A DNA stretch of 50,668 nt from Bacteroidaceae bacterium (lineage in GTDB: Bacteria > Bacteroidota > Bacteroidia > Bacteroidales > Bacteroidaceae), in assembly GCA_017615125.1 (NCBI GenBank), contig JAGAAS010000048.1, positions 1 through 50,668 of the forward strand, written 5' to 3'. The notes under the pieces were generated by a model that worked only from the letters and a program-made list of their open reading frames with translations, did no database searches and had not been told where the DNA came from. A program made the translations under genes and the position numbers. Each line of letters opens with the position of its first letter. Positions within the stretch are counted from its first letter, which is position 1. Shown in pieces: positions 15,284 to 22,988 of this stretch.

Positions 15284-17470
15284 ATGCAGAACATTCCTTT
15301 ATTTTTCTGGCTTGTGCCCGTAGCGTCGGTTGTTGCGCTGGGAATGGCGTGGTACTTCTTCCGCTCGATGATGAGAGCCGACGAGGGCACGCCGCGAATG
15401 CGCGAGATTGCGGGGCACGTGCGCCGCGGGGCGATGGCCTATCTGCGACAGCAGTACAAGGTGGTGCTCATCGTCTTCGTTGTGCTCGCACTCGTGTTTG
15501 CCTTCATGGCCTACGTGCTTCACATGCAGAACACGTGGGTGCCCTTCGCCTTCCTCACGGGAGGCTTCTTCTCGGGCTTGGCGGGCTTCTTCGGCATGAA
15601 GACGGCAACCTACGCGTCGGCCCGCACAGCGAATGCTGCGCGCAAGAGCCTCGACGGCGGGCTGCGCATAGCCTTCCGCTCGGGCGCCGTAATGGGGCTG
15701 ACGGTAGTGGGCCTCGGCCTGCTCGACATCGCCCTCTGGTTCCTCATATTGAATAGGTTCGATCACGGGGGCCTTGTCTCCATCACTACGACGATGCTTA
15801 CCTTCGGTATGGGAGCTTCCACGCAGGCGCTCTTCGCGCGTGTGGGCGGAGGCATCTATACGAAAGCTGCCGACGTGGGAGCCGATATCGTGGGGAAAGT
15901 GGAGGCAGACATCCCCGAGGACGACCCGCGCAACCCGGCGACGATTGCCGACAACGTGGGCGACAACGTAGGAGATGTGGCTGGAATGGGTGCCGACCTC
16001 TACGAGAGCTATTGCGGCTCCATCCTCTCGACAGCCGCTCTGGGCGCTACGGCTTTCGCCCTTACGCCCGACATGCAGCTGAAGGCCGTTGTGACTCCTA
16101 TGCTCATTGCGGCAGTAGGCGTCTTCCTGAGTATTCTCGGCATCTATCTCGTGCGCACGAAAGAAGGCGCTACAATGAAAAACCTGCTCCATTCGCTCAG
16201 CTTAGGGACAAATGTGGCTGCATTCCTCATTGCTGTAGCAACGTTCGGCATTCTCTACCTTCTGAAGATTGACAACTGGCTTGGGCTTTCGTTCTCCGTC
16301 ATAACAGGCCTTGCTGCGGGCGTTGTCATCGGGAAGTCCACAGAGTATTATACGTCGCATTCCTATAAGCCCACGCAGAAGATCTCTGAGGCAGGCCTGA
16401 CGGGCTCGGCAACGGTGATCATCAAGGGAATAGGCACGGGAATGATAAGCACGTGCATCCCGGTGGTGACAATCGGCGTAGCTATCTTTCTAAGCTATCT
16501 CTGCGCCAACGGCTTCAACGGCGAGATGAGCGCTGAGGCCCTGTCAAAGGGCCTTTACGGCATCGGCATCGCGGCGGTAGGAATGCTCTCGACGCTGGGA
16601 ATAACGCTTGCTACCGATGCTTACGGGCCTATTGCCGACAACGCAGGAGGAAATGCCGAGATGAGTAATCTGGGCGAGGAGGTGCGACATCGTACTGATG
16701 CCCTCGATGCGCTCGGCAACACGACAGCAGCTACCGGCAAGGGCTTCGCAATCGGCAGCGCCGCGCTTACGGCTTTGGCGCTTCTGGCTTCGTACATCGA
16801 GGAGGTGAAGATTGCTATGGAGCGCGCAGGAATGACGCTCACGAACCTCAAGGGCGACATCATCTCCGCTTCGCAAGCAACCATTCCAGACTTCATGAAC
16901 TACTTCCAGGTGAACCTGATGAACCCGCGCGTCTTGGTAGGCGCCTTCATCGGGGCTATGGCTGCCTTCCTGTTCTGCGGATTGACGATGGAAGCAGTAG
17001 GGCGCGCTGCGCAAAAGATGGTAGCTGAGGTGCGCAGGCAGTTCCGCGAAATCAAAGGTATCCTCGACGGAACGGGTACGCCTGACTACGGCTCATGTGT
17101 GGAAATCTCCACTCGCGCAGCACAGCACGAGATGATTTTCCCCTCGCTGCTGGCTATCGCCATCCCTATCATCGTAGGCATCGTGCTTGGCGTCGCAGGC
17201 GTGCTGGGACTGCTCGTGGGCGGCTTGGCAGGAGGCTTCACGCTGGCTGTCTTTATGGCTAACGCCGGAGGAGCGTGGGACAACGCCAAGAAAATGGTGG
17301 AGGAAGGGAACTTTGGTGGAAAGGGCTCCTTTGCTCACAAGGCAACTATCGTGGGCGATACCGTAGGCGACCCCTTTAAGGATACCAGCGGGCCCTCGCT
17401 CAATATCCTCATCAAGCTGATGTCGATGGTGAGCATCGTAATGGCTGGCCTTACCATCTTTTTCCTCTAA
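15284..17470 (+). CDS. hppA: membrane-bound ion-pumping pyrophosphatase
   Basis: A 728-residue integral membrane pump that couples PPi hydrolysis to Na+ and/or H+ export. About sixteen transmembrane helices are visible. The PPi-binding motifs are intact: VGADIVGKVEADIPEDDPRN (near 200), DNVGDNVGDVAGMGADLYES, GPIADNAGGNAEM (near 448) and GDTVGDPFKDTSGPSLN (near 690). The sequence GNTTAATGKG has Ala and Gly where K+-independent pumps carry Lys and Thr, so by the established rule this is the K+-dependent class. Members of that class in Bacteroidales are Na+ or dual Na+/H+ pumps, but ion choice is inferred. It has its own promoter and terminator. Confidence 0.95.
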   Translation: MQNIPLFFWLVPVASVVALGMAWYFFRSMMRADEGTPRMREIAGHVRRGAMAYLRQQYKVVLIVFVVLALVFAFMAYVLHMQNTWVPFAFLTGGFFSGLAGFFGMKTATYASARTANAARKSLDGGLRIAFRSGAVMGLTVVGLGLLDIALWFLILNRFDHGGLVSITTTMLTFGMGASTQALFARVGGGIYTKAADVGADIVGKVEADIPEDDPRNPATIADNVGDNVGDVAGMGADLYESYCGSILSTAALGATAFALTPDMQLKAVVTPMLIAAVGVFLSILGIYLVRTKEGATMKNLLHSLSLGTNVAAFLIAVATFGILYLLKIDNWLGLSFSVITGLAAGVVIGKSTEYYTSHSYKPTQKISEAGLTGSATVIIKGIGTGMISTCIPVVTIGVAIFLSYLCANGFNGEMSAEALSKGLYGIGIAAVGMLSTLGITLATDAYGPIADNAGGNAEMSNLGEEVRHRTDALDALGNTTAATGKGFAIGSAALTALALLASYIEEVKIAMERAGMTLTNLKGDIISASQATIPDFMNYFQVNLMNPRVLVGAFIGAMAAFLFCGLTMEAVGRAAQKMVAEVRRQFREIKGILDGTGTPDYGSCVEISTRAAQHEMIFPSLLAIAIPIIVGIVLGVAGVLGLLVGGLAGGFTLAVFMANAGGAWDNAKKMVEEGNFGGKGSFAHKATIVGDTVGDPFKDTSGPSLNILIKLMSMVSIVMAGLTIFFL

Positions 17471-17483
17471 CCGCTATCTTTTG

Positions 17484-17527
17484 AAAAGGAGAGGGCAAGC
17501 CTGCGTGACTCGCCCTCTTTCCTTTTT
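17484..17527 (+). terminator. rho-independent terminator after hppA
   Basis: AAAGGAGAGGGC pairs with GCCCTCTTTCCTTT around a 15-base loop and runs into a T-tract. It starts 14 bp after the hppA stop. Confidence 0.85.
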
Positions 17528-17574
17528 AAAAATAGGAGGGCACAGAGTCGAAAAAAGAGGCACTCTTTTCCCCG

Positions 17575-17660
17575 TTTTATTTTTCTTTCTTCATACGGAT
17601 TTTTTCTTTCTTCATACGGCGAGATTCCTTCTTGAAAAAATTTTTTTCTTTCTTCATAAT
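17575..17660. repeat. dispersed palindromic repeat, short form
   Basis: TTTTTCTTTCTTCATACGG occurs in two tandem copies, the second followed by CGAGATTCCTTCTTG, then TTTTTTTCTTTCTTCATAAT. It lacks the long core module. It shares 31 identical bases with the copy inside purL. Confidence 0.85.
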
Positions 17661-17777
17661 TTTTTCTCGGGCTGTGAAAAAAACACGAGGAGAAAGGAGG
17701 CTTGAAGAGGAGTCGGAAAAGGGCTTGGATTTTTTCAAAAAAGATGGCGCGTGACGAAAGAAAAAAGGAAGAGAATT

Positions 17778-17807
17778 TTTGTTTTCGGCGAAAAAGAGGT
17801 ATCTTAG
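17778..17807 (+). promoter_or_regulatory. promoter of the guanylyltransferase gene
   Basis: TTTG (17778-17781), 18 bp, TATCTTAG (17800-17807). One mismatch in the -7 box. It precedes the ATG at 17830 by 22 bp and rules out the upstream TTG at 17779 as start. Confidence 0.6.
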
Positions 17808-17829
17808 CGGCGTGAAATCTAATAAGACT

Positions 17830-18894
17830 ATGGGAACGACGGATAATCATGTGGTAATCATGGCGGGAGGCATCGGAAGCCGCTTCTGGCCCATGAGCAC
17901 GAAGGACAAGCCGAAGCAGTTCATCGACGTGCTGGGCTGCGGGCGAACGCTCATCCAGCTAACGGCTGACAGGTTCAAGGACATCTGTCCTGTGGAGAAC
18001 GTATGGGTAGTGACTTCGGAGAAATATGCCGATCTCGTACACGAGCAGCTGCCCGAAATCCCCTTGGACAACATCCTCCGTGAGCCCTGCCGCAGGAATA
18101 CGGCACCGTGCATAGCCTACGTGAGCTGGAAGATAAAGATGCGCAATCCACAGGCAAACATGGTGGTGACGCCGAGCGATCATGTGGTGATGGACGTGAA
18201 GGAGTTTCAGCGCGTCGTCAGGCTGGCGCTGGCGTTTACTGCCGGGAGCGATGCCGTCGTGACGCTCGGCATGAAGCCCACACGCCCCGAGACGGGTTAC
18301 GGATATATCCAGGCCGACTTGCGGAATGCCGCCGTCTCGAACAAGGAGATCTTCCGCGTCGACTCCTTCAAGGAGAAACCCGACATCGAGCGCGCGCGCG
18401 AATACATAAAGATGAACAACTACTTCTGGAATGCCGGCATCTTCGTCTGGAACGTGAGCACCATCGTCAACGCCTTCCGCATCTACGCCCCAGAGGTGGG
18501 GCAGCCCTTCGAGGATATCCAACGCGTGTACTATACGCCCCAGGAGCAGGAGACAGTCAACAAAGTCTTCCCCCAGTGCCCCAACATCTCGGTGGACTAT
18601 GCCATCATGGAGAAGGCGGACGAGATTTTTGTCTTCCCTGCCTCCTTCGGATGGAGCGACCTGGGCACGTGGGGCTCGCTGCACCAGCAGCTCGAGAAAG
18701 ACCTCAGCAGCAACGTCGCCATAGGGCCCGACGTCATCCTCTACGAGAGCCGCAACTGCATCGTGCATACCGTAGGGGAGAAGAAAGTGGTAATCATCGG
18801 GCTCGACGGATACATCGTAGCTGAGGAAGGAGGACAGCTCCTCGTGTGCAAAATGAGCGACGAACAGCGCATCAAAGAGTTCTCTGAGGGCTGA
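17830..18894 (+). CDS. manC: mannose-1-phosphate guanylyltransferase
   Basis: This 354-residue cytoplasmic enzyme makes GDP-mannose from mannose-1-phosphate and GTP, feeding fucose, rhamnose-type or mannose-containing surface glycans. The N-terminal signature MAGGIGSRFWPMST, then KPKQF, is the nucleotidyltransferase loop with its catalytic Arg and Lys. PSDH and the FxEKP-like FKEKPD motif follow, and WNAGIFVW is also typical. It is the short form with no phosphomannose isomerase domain fused. The C-terminal left-handed helix repeats (NCIVHTVGEKKVVIIGLDGY) are present. It stands alone, with an AT-rich 257-bp spacer after it. Confidence 0.92.
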   Translation: MGTTDNHVVIMAGGIGSRFWPMSTKDKPKQFIDVLGCGRTLIQLTADRFKDICPVENVWVVTSEKYADLVHEQLPEIPLDNILREPCRRNTAPCIAYVSWKIKMRNPQANMVVTPSDHVVMDVKEFQRVVRLALAFTAGSDAVVTLGMKPTRPETGYGYIQADLRNAAVSNKEIFRVDSFKEKPDIERAREYIKMNNYFWNAGIFVWNVSTIVNAFRIYAPEVGQPFEDIQRVYYTPQEQETVNKVFPQCPNISVDYAIMEKADEIFVFPASFGWSDLGTWGSLHQQLEKDLSSNVAIGPDVILYESRNCIVHTVGEKKVVIIGLDGYIVAEEGGQLLVCKMSDEQRIKEFSEG

Positions 18895-19070
18895 AATGTC
18901 ATTTTTTCGGATTTGTGATTAAACTTTATGGGTTGATACAGTCTAATAGTAAAGGAAAAACAAAACTTCAGGAGAGAAGCTAAAAACCTTATTGACAGAG
19001 TTGTAACATAAGCTGGGGAAAATTCCCCAAAGAAATAGGAATTTTAATTTTAACAAATAGGAAAATTAAA

Positions 19071-19101
19071 TTTGCAGCGTGGGTTTCTCTACATACCTTT
19101 G
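19071..19101 (+). promoter_or_regulatory. consensus promoter of the Ser-rich repeat protein gene
   Basis: TTTG (19071-19074), exactly 19 bp, TACCTTTG (19094-19101): a full match to the Bacteroidota housekeeping promoter. The ATG is 50 bp downstream after an AT-rich leader. Confidence 0.88.
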
Positions 19102-19151
19102 CTACGAACAAAAGAAGAAACAGAGTATTAACCTTTAAAAAAAGAAGCGTT

Positions 19152-20552
19152 ATGAAAAAGATCAGAATTGCCTTAATGACGTTGGCTTTGGCAACCATCA
19201 GCATGAGCGCCTATGCACGCCTCAGTGATTCGGAAATCCGCAGAGAAGCACGCTTCCTGAGTGACCGCATGCGCTACGAGTTAAGACTTAGTCGTGCTCA
19301 GTTCGAGGACGTTTTCGAAATCAACTATGACTACCTCTGGAATGTCAACGAGATTATCGACGACGTAATGTTCGGCTACGACGATGCAGTCGACTACTAC
19401 TACTATCTGCTCGACGTACGTAACGACGACCTCCGCTACGTTCTCCGTCGCAGCCAGTATAGAAGATTCCTCAGAATAGAGTATTTCTATCGTCCTATCT
19501 ATAATGCAGGCAGCTACTGGGCCTTCCGCATCTACAGGTACTACAACAACCGTACGTACTTCTACTACGGAGCACCCTCTATCTTCCATACCTATATGGG
19601 ACTGCACTATCGTACTCACTTCCACTTAGGGTTCTATCGTGACCGCTATCACTTCGCTCACTACAAGAAGCACGACTTCCACTGCTGGAAAGCAGGAGGC
19701 TACGGCAACAACTATGGTGACGGATGGGTAGGCAACGGACACATGGCCAATAAGAATTGGAATAACAAAGCGAACTATGAAAATAGTCGCCGCGACAATA
19801 ACAATGTTGACATCGCTAACAGCTCCATCAGCAGCCGTGCAGGCTCGAGCTCAGCCGCCAGCCGTGCTAACAACACTCGCAGCGCAGCATCGAACTCCGC
19901 AAGCCGCTCTGGAAGCTCCAGCAGCAACGTAAGCTCCAGCCGCTCTGGCAATAGCTCAAGCAATTCCAGCAGCCGCTCCGGCAATACGGATGTTAGCAGC
20001 TCTCGCTCTGGCAATGCCAATACCAACAGCCGCTCTGGCAGCAGCAACGTAAGCTCCTCCAGCCGCTCTGGCAACAGCTCAAGCTCTTCTAGCAGCCGTT
20101 CTGGCAGCAGCAACGTAAGCTCTTCCAGCCGCTCTGGCAATAGCTCCAGCAGCTCCAGCAGCCGTTCTGGCAGCAGCAACGTAAGCTCCTCCAGCCGCTC
20201 TGGCAACAGCTCTAGCTCTTCCAGTAGTCGTTCTGGCAGCAGCAACGTAAGCTCCTCCAGCCGCTCTAGCAATAGCTCCAGCAGCTCCAGCAGCCGTTCT
20301 GGCAGCAGCAACGTAAGCTCTTCCAGTCGCTCTGGCAACAGCTCAAGCAGCTCCAACAATCGCTCAGGTAGCAGCAACGTAAGCTCCTCCAGCCGCTCTG
20401 GCAACAGCTCTAGCTCTTCCAGCAGTCGCTCAGGTAGCAGCAACGTCAGCAGCTCACGCTCATCAGGCTCAAGTTCATCTTCGAGCAGCCGTTCGTCCAG
20501 CTCAAGCTCAAGTTCCTCACGCGGAGGTTCCTCCTCGGGCTCACGTCGGTAA
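19152..20552 (+). CDS. secreted Tyr-rich protein with long Ser/Arg/Gly repeat tail
   Basis: A 466-residue secreted protein of unknown function. Residues 1-22 are a signal peptide ending AYA. Residues 23-170 form a domain rich in Tyr, Arg, Asp and Phe, with predicted helices then aromatic segments (FYRPIYNAGSYWAFRIYRYY). A His/Tyr/Trp/Gly-rich linker follows to about 225. The rest is almost only Ser, Arg, Gly and Asn. Residues 294-425 are six copies of a 22-residue unit (RSGSSNVSSSS + RSGNSSSSSSS) and part of a seventh. The repeat could be a flexible, glycosylated or surface-exposed stalk; this is inference. A full consensus promoter precedes it, and the next gene begins 45 bp on. The repeats should make its length variable between strains. 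Confidence 0.85.
   Translation: MKKIRIALMTLALATISMSAYARLSDSEIRREARFLSDRMRYELRLSRAQFEDVFEINYDYLWNVNEIIDDVMFGYDDAVDYYYYLLDVRNDDLRYVLRRSQYRRFLRIEYFYRPIYNAGSYWAFRIYRYYNNRTYFYYGAPSIFHTYMGLHYRTHFHLGFYRDRYHFAHYKKHDFHCWKAGGYGNNYGDGWVGNGHMANKNWNNKANYENSRRDNNNVDIANSSISSRAGSSSAASRANNTRSAASNSASRSGSSSSNVSSSRSGNSSSNSSSRSGNTDVSSSRSGNANTNSRSGSSNVSSSSRSGNSSSSSSSRSGSSNVSSSSRSGNSSSSSSSRSGSSNVSSSSRSGNSSSSSSSRSGSSNVSSSSRSSNSSSSSSSRSGSSNVSSSSRSGNSSSSSNNRSGSSNVSSSSRSGNSSSSSSSRSGSSNVSSSRSSGSSSSSSSRSSSSSSSSSRGGSSSGSRR
20031..20460 (+). repeat. 66-bp in-frame tandem repeat
   Basis: Six full units of 66 bp and a partial seventh lie inside the Ser-rich gene. Each begins CG(C/T)TC(T/A)GGCAGCAGCAACGT or a close variant. 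Third-position differences between units show that they are not freshly copied, although the sequence is still suited to slippage and recombination. Confidence 0.9.
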
Positions 20553-20597
20553 CAAATAAAAATAGGAAGGTAATAAAAAAAGATCTGTCCATACTAC

Positions 20598-22763
20598 TTG
20601 AATAGACTATTTACCATCATCCTCTTCATAGCAGCCATCGGCACGGCATCAGCCCGAGCCGATGGCTCTCCTGTTGAAGGCGTCATCACCTCGGAGTTCG
20701 TCGAGGAACCGGTGATGATGCATCAGCTCATGCAGATGCTTGCCGATTTCATGCACTATGCGATAGCAGACTTTGAGCCTTGCGAAGAACCCAACTCGAT
20801 GGGCGATGCTCAGGGATGCTTCAGGGGAGAGGACACGCGCGCAGCCAACGAAAGGGGCGTCCGCCCGAATGCTGACATTTCGATGGTTTGCGCTTTCTTG
20901 TGCAAATATGGTTTGGAGGCAGGGGTTGAACTGCCTCAGGGCATCACGTGGGAGGATGTGCGGCGAATGGCGCGCGAATCTTTGGTGTTTGCCTATTCAA
21001 CCCACAAGGCAAACCGCCTAACACCGTGTGTGGGAGGACGTTACTGGGGCTCCACAAGCGCAAACGACAGCCAATGGGAGAGTTCCCTCTGGGCAATGTC
21101 GGTAGCCTTCTCTGCCTGGCTGCAGCGCGAGTCGCTTTCTTCGGCACAATGGGAGTGCATCTATCGGCTGTTGCGCGCGGAATGTAATTATGAGCTGGAA
21201 CGCGATATTCCCACAGGTTTCGTCGGAGATACGAAAGCTGAGGAGAACGGATGGGAGACGAATGTGCTTGCATGCGCTTTGGGGCTCTTTCCCGACGATC
21301 CGCTGGCTTCCCAATGGTTCCAGCGCCTACGGGAATTTGCAATCAACTGCTATTCCCATTCGTCGGATGGGGAAAGCAGGCAGGTGATAGACGAAGACAT
21401 CGACAACACAACAGTTGCAGATCTGTATCGGGGAGCAAACCTCTACGATGACTATACGCTTCAAAACCACAACTATTTCCACACATCCTATCAGAATGTC
21501 GTGATGCAGGAGCTGGGCGAGAGCATCGTTGCGCTGCAGCTCTTTCAGCAGGATAGGGGAGAGAAGCCTCGTTGGCACACGAAGGCTCTGCTGCATCATC
21601 AGCAGGAGGTAATGGACAGCGTGCTCTGCTATCTGGCGCTGGCTGACGGAGAGCTGGCGATGCCCAACGGAAACGACTGGAGCCTGTTCCTTTACGATCA
21701 GCTGCCATCCTATTCGACAGCAGCCTGTTTCCTGCGGCATCCCGATGCCCTGATGCTCGAAAATATGGCTTGCAAATACATCGCAGCGCGGCAGCAGACG
21801 ACAGCCGAAGGTTCGTGGCTCTTGCATGCGGATGTAGGAGCTCGGCGTATGGGCGTGCAGGCACATCGGGTGATGATGACCTGGCTCATGCATCATTTGG
21901 CATCAACGGCTGACGTGCGCCCTACCCAATGGAGCCAGTTCCGAAAGGAGCATTCCAAAGCAAGATGGTTTGCAACGCAGAAGATTGTGCGTGCCTACAC
22001 ACCGAAGCGCTTCAGCTGCTTCTCGTGGAGCGAGGGCTTGCGCAGCTATACGGGATATCTCACGTCGGATACTCCCGACAGGAACAAGATTATCGTCCCC
22101 TATCGCGCCTTTGGCTCCGGCAACCTGCTCGGCTGGTACGAGGTGGAAGGATGCCGCACGGATGTGCGCCCGAAGGGAGATCCGCGCGTGACACTTGACG
22201 GAGACGCCTGGCTCCTTGAGGGAACGTGGCTTGCCAACGAAGGAGCCCTCACGCGGCGTTTCTTCGTCTATTCCACACCAGACGATGCGTTAGTTGTAGG
22301 CGAGGAAGTGACTGCTAACAAAGATGTTACCATCCGGGCAACAAAGGGAGGCGCTTTGGCTATCAGCCTTGATCCCTTCCTGAAAGAGGAGCGCGACGTG
22401 CTGAGTAAGGCAAACTGGACAAACGTGGATGGACAAGTGGCTGTGATTGCTTTTTCGCAGAATAGCAGGCCTTTACCCGTAATGGCGGATACGACGTTGG
22501 ACAATTCCATTCGTACCGCAAAGCTGTATGCCTTCTACTCCGATGTGCCCCGCAAAGTAAGCAAGGGAGAGGTAGTCGACAGACGTGTTGCTGTGTACTA
22601 CACGCAGCTTTCTGCAAGGGAGACGAAAAAATATTGTCGGAAAATGCGGAAGAAGATGAAGAAAAACGTACTTTTGCAGCCGTTCGATGTTTTTGACGGA
22701 AGAGATGTCTATCGATTGCATTGGACCGACGAGGGAGTCGAGATAAAGAAACTCCGTCGTTGA
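20598..22763 (+). CDS. secreted protein of unknown function, TTG start
   Basis: A 721-residue secreted protein I cannot assign to a family. The signal peptide NRLFTIILFIAAIGTASARA begins directly at a TTG codon. Two in-frame stops at 20571-20576 exclude an upstream start, and the next Met is past the signal. Residues 30-450 are helix-rich with many Trp, His and Tyr residues (YWGSTSANDSQWESSLWAM, YQNVVMQELGESIVALQLF, MPNGNDWSLFLYD). Residues 460-700 look like beta-sheet (DAWLLEGTWLANEGALTRRFFVYS). This helical-toroid-plus-sandwich outline recalls polysaccharide lyases of the PL8/heparinase type, but I see no definite catalytic motif. It follows the Ser-rich gene by 45 bp and is probably in its transcript. 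Confidence 0.75.
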   Translation: MNRLFTIILFIAAIGTASARADGSPVEGVITSEFVEEPVMMHQLMQMLADFMHYAIADFEPCEEPNSMGDAQGCFRGEDTRAANERGVRPNADISMVCAFLCKYGLEAGVELPQGITWEDVRRMARESLVFAYSTHKANRLTPCVGGRYWGSTSANDSQWESSLWAMSVAFSAWLQRESLSSAQWECIYRLLRAECNYELERDIPTGFVGDTKAEENGWETNVLACALGLFPDDPLASQWFQRLREFAINCYSHSSDGESRQVIDEDIDNTTVADLYRGANLYDDYTLQNHNYFHTSYQNVVMQELGESIVALQLFQQDRGEKPRWHTKALLHHQQEVMDSVLCYLALADGELAMPNGNDWSLFLYDQLPSYSTAACFLRHPDALMLENMACKYIAARQQTTAEGSWLLHADVGARRMGVQAHRVMMTWLMHHLASTADVRPTQWSQFRKEHSKARWFATQKIVRAYTPKRFSCFSWSEGLRSYTGYLTSDTPDRNKIIVPYRAFGSGNLLGWYEVEGCRTDVRPKGDPRVTLDGDAWLLEGTWLANEGALTRRFFVYSTPDDALVVGEEVTANKDVTIRATKGGALAISLDPFLKEERDVLSKANWTNVDGQVAVIAFSQNSRPLPVMADTTLDNSIRTAKLYAFYSDVPRKVSKGEVVDRRVAVYYTQLSARETKKYCRKMRKKMKKNVLLQPFDVFDGRDVYRLHWTDEGVEIKKLRR

Positions 22764-22784
22764 AGAAAGGATATCGGAATATGG

Positions 22785-22950
22785 AAAAGGAATAAAAAAT
22801 CTTCGAGAACCGATGGAGTAGCGAGAGCAACGTAGAGCTTGCTCAGACTTTGCCGAGTCACGACAGAGGAAGAGCAAAAGCAATTTTGCTCAAGGAATCT
22901 CGCGAGATGTAGAAAGAAAAAATCCGTATTCCTTCTCGAAAAATCGGGAT
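22785..22950. repeat. dispersed palindromic repeat, long form (inverted)
   Basis: On the minus strand this copy has ATCTCGCGAGAT and a hairpin GAGCAAAA/TTTTGCTC (22872-22891). Its core module ACTCGG...CTCGCTACTCC-TCGGTTC has stem GAGCAA/TTGCTC (22825-22844). It matches the copy at 7.5 kb closely but lies wholly in the 225-bp spacer before dsbD. Confidence 0.85.
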
Positions 22951-22988
22951 GCTTTTTCGAAACAACAATATGTAGCAAATAACGAACG

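Noticed and set aside
19775-20443. A minus-strand frame with a repeated LLPERLEEL pattern resembling a leucine-rich coiled coil
   Set aside because: It is the reverse reading of the 66-bp Ser/Arg repeat. It has no promoter or signal, and the regularity follows from the repeat alone.
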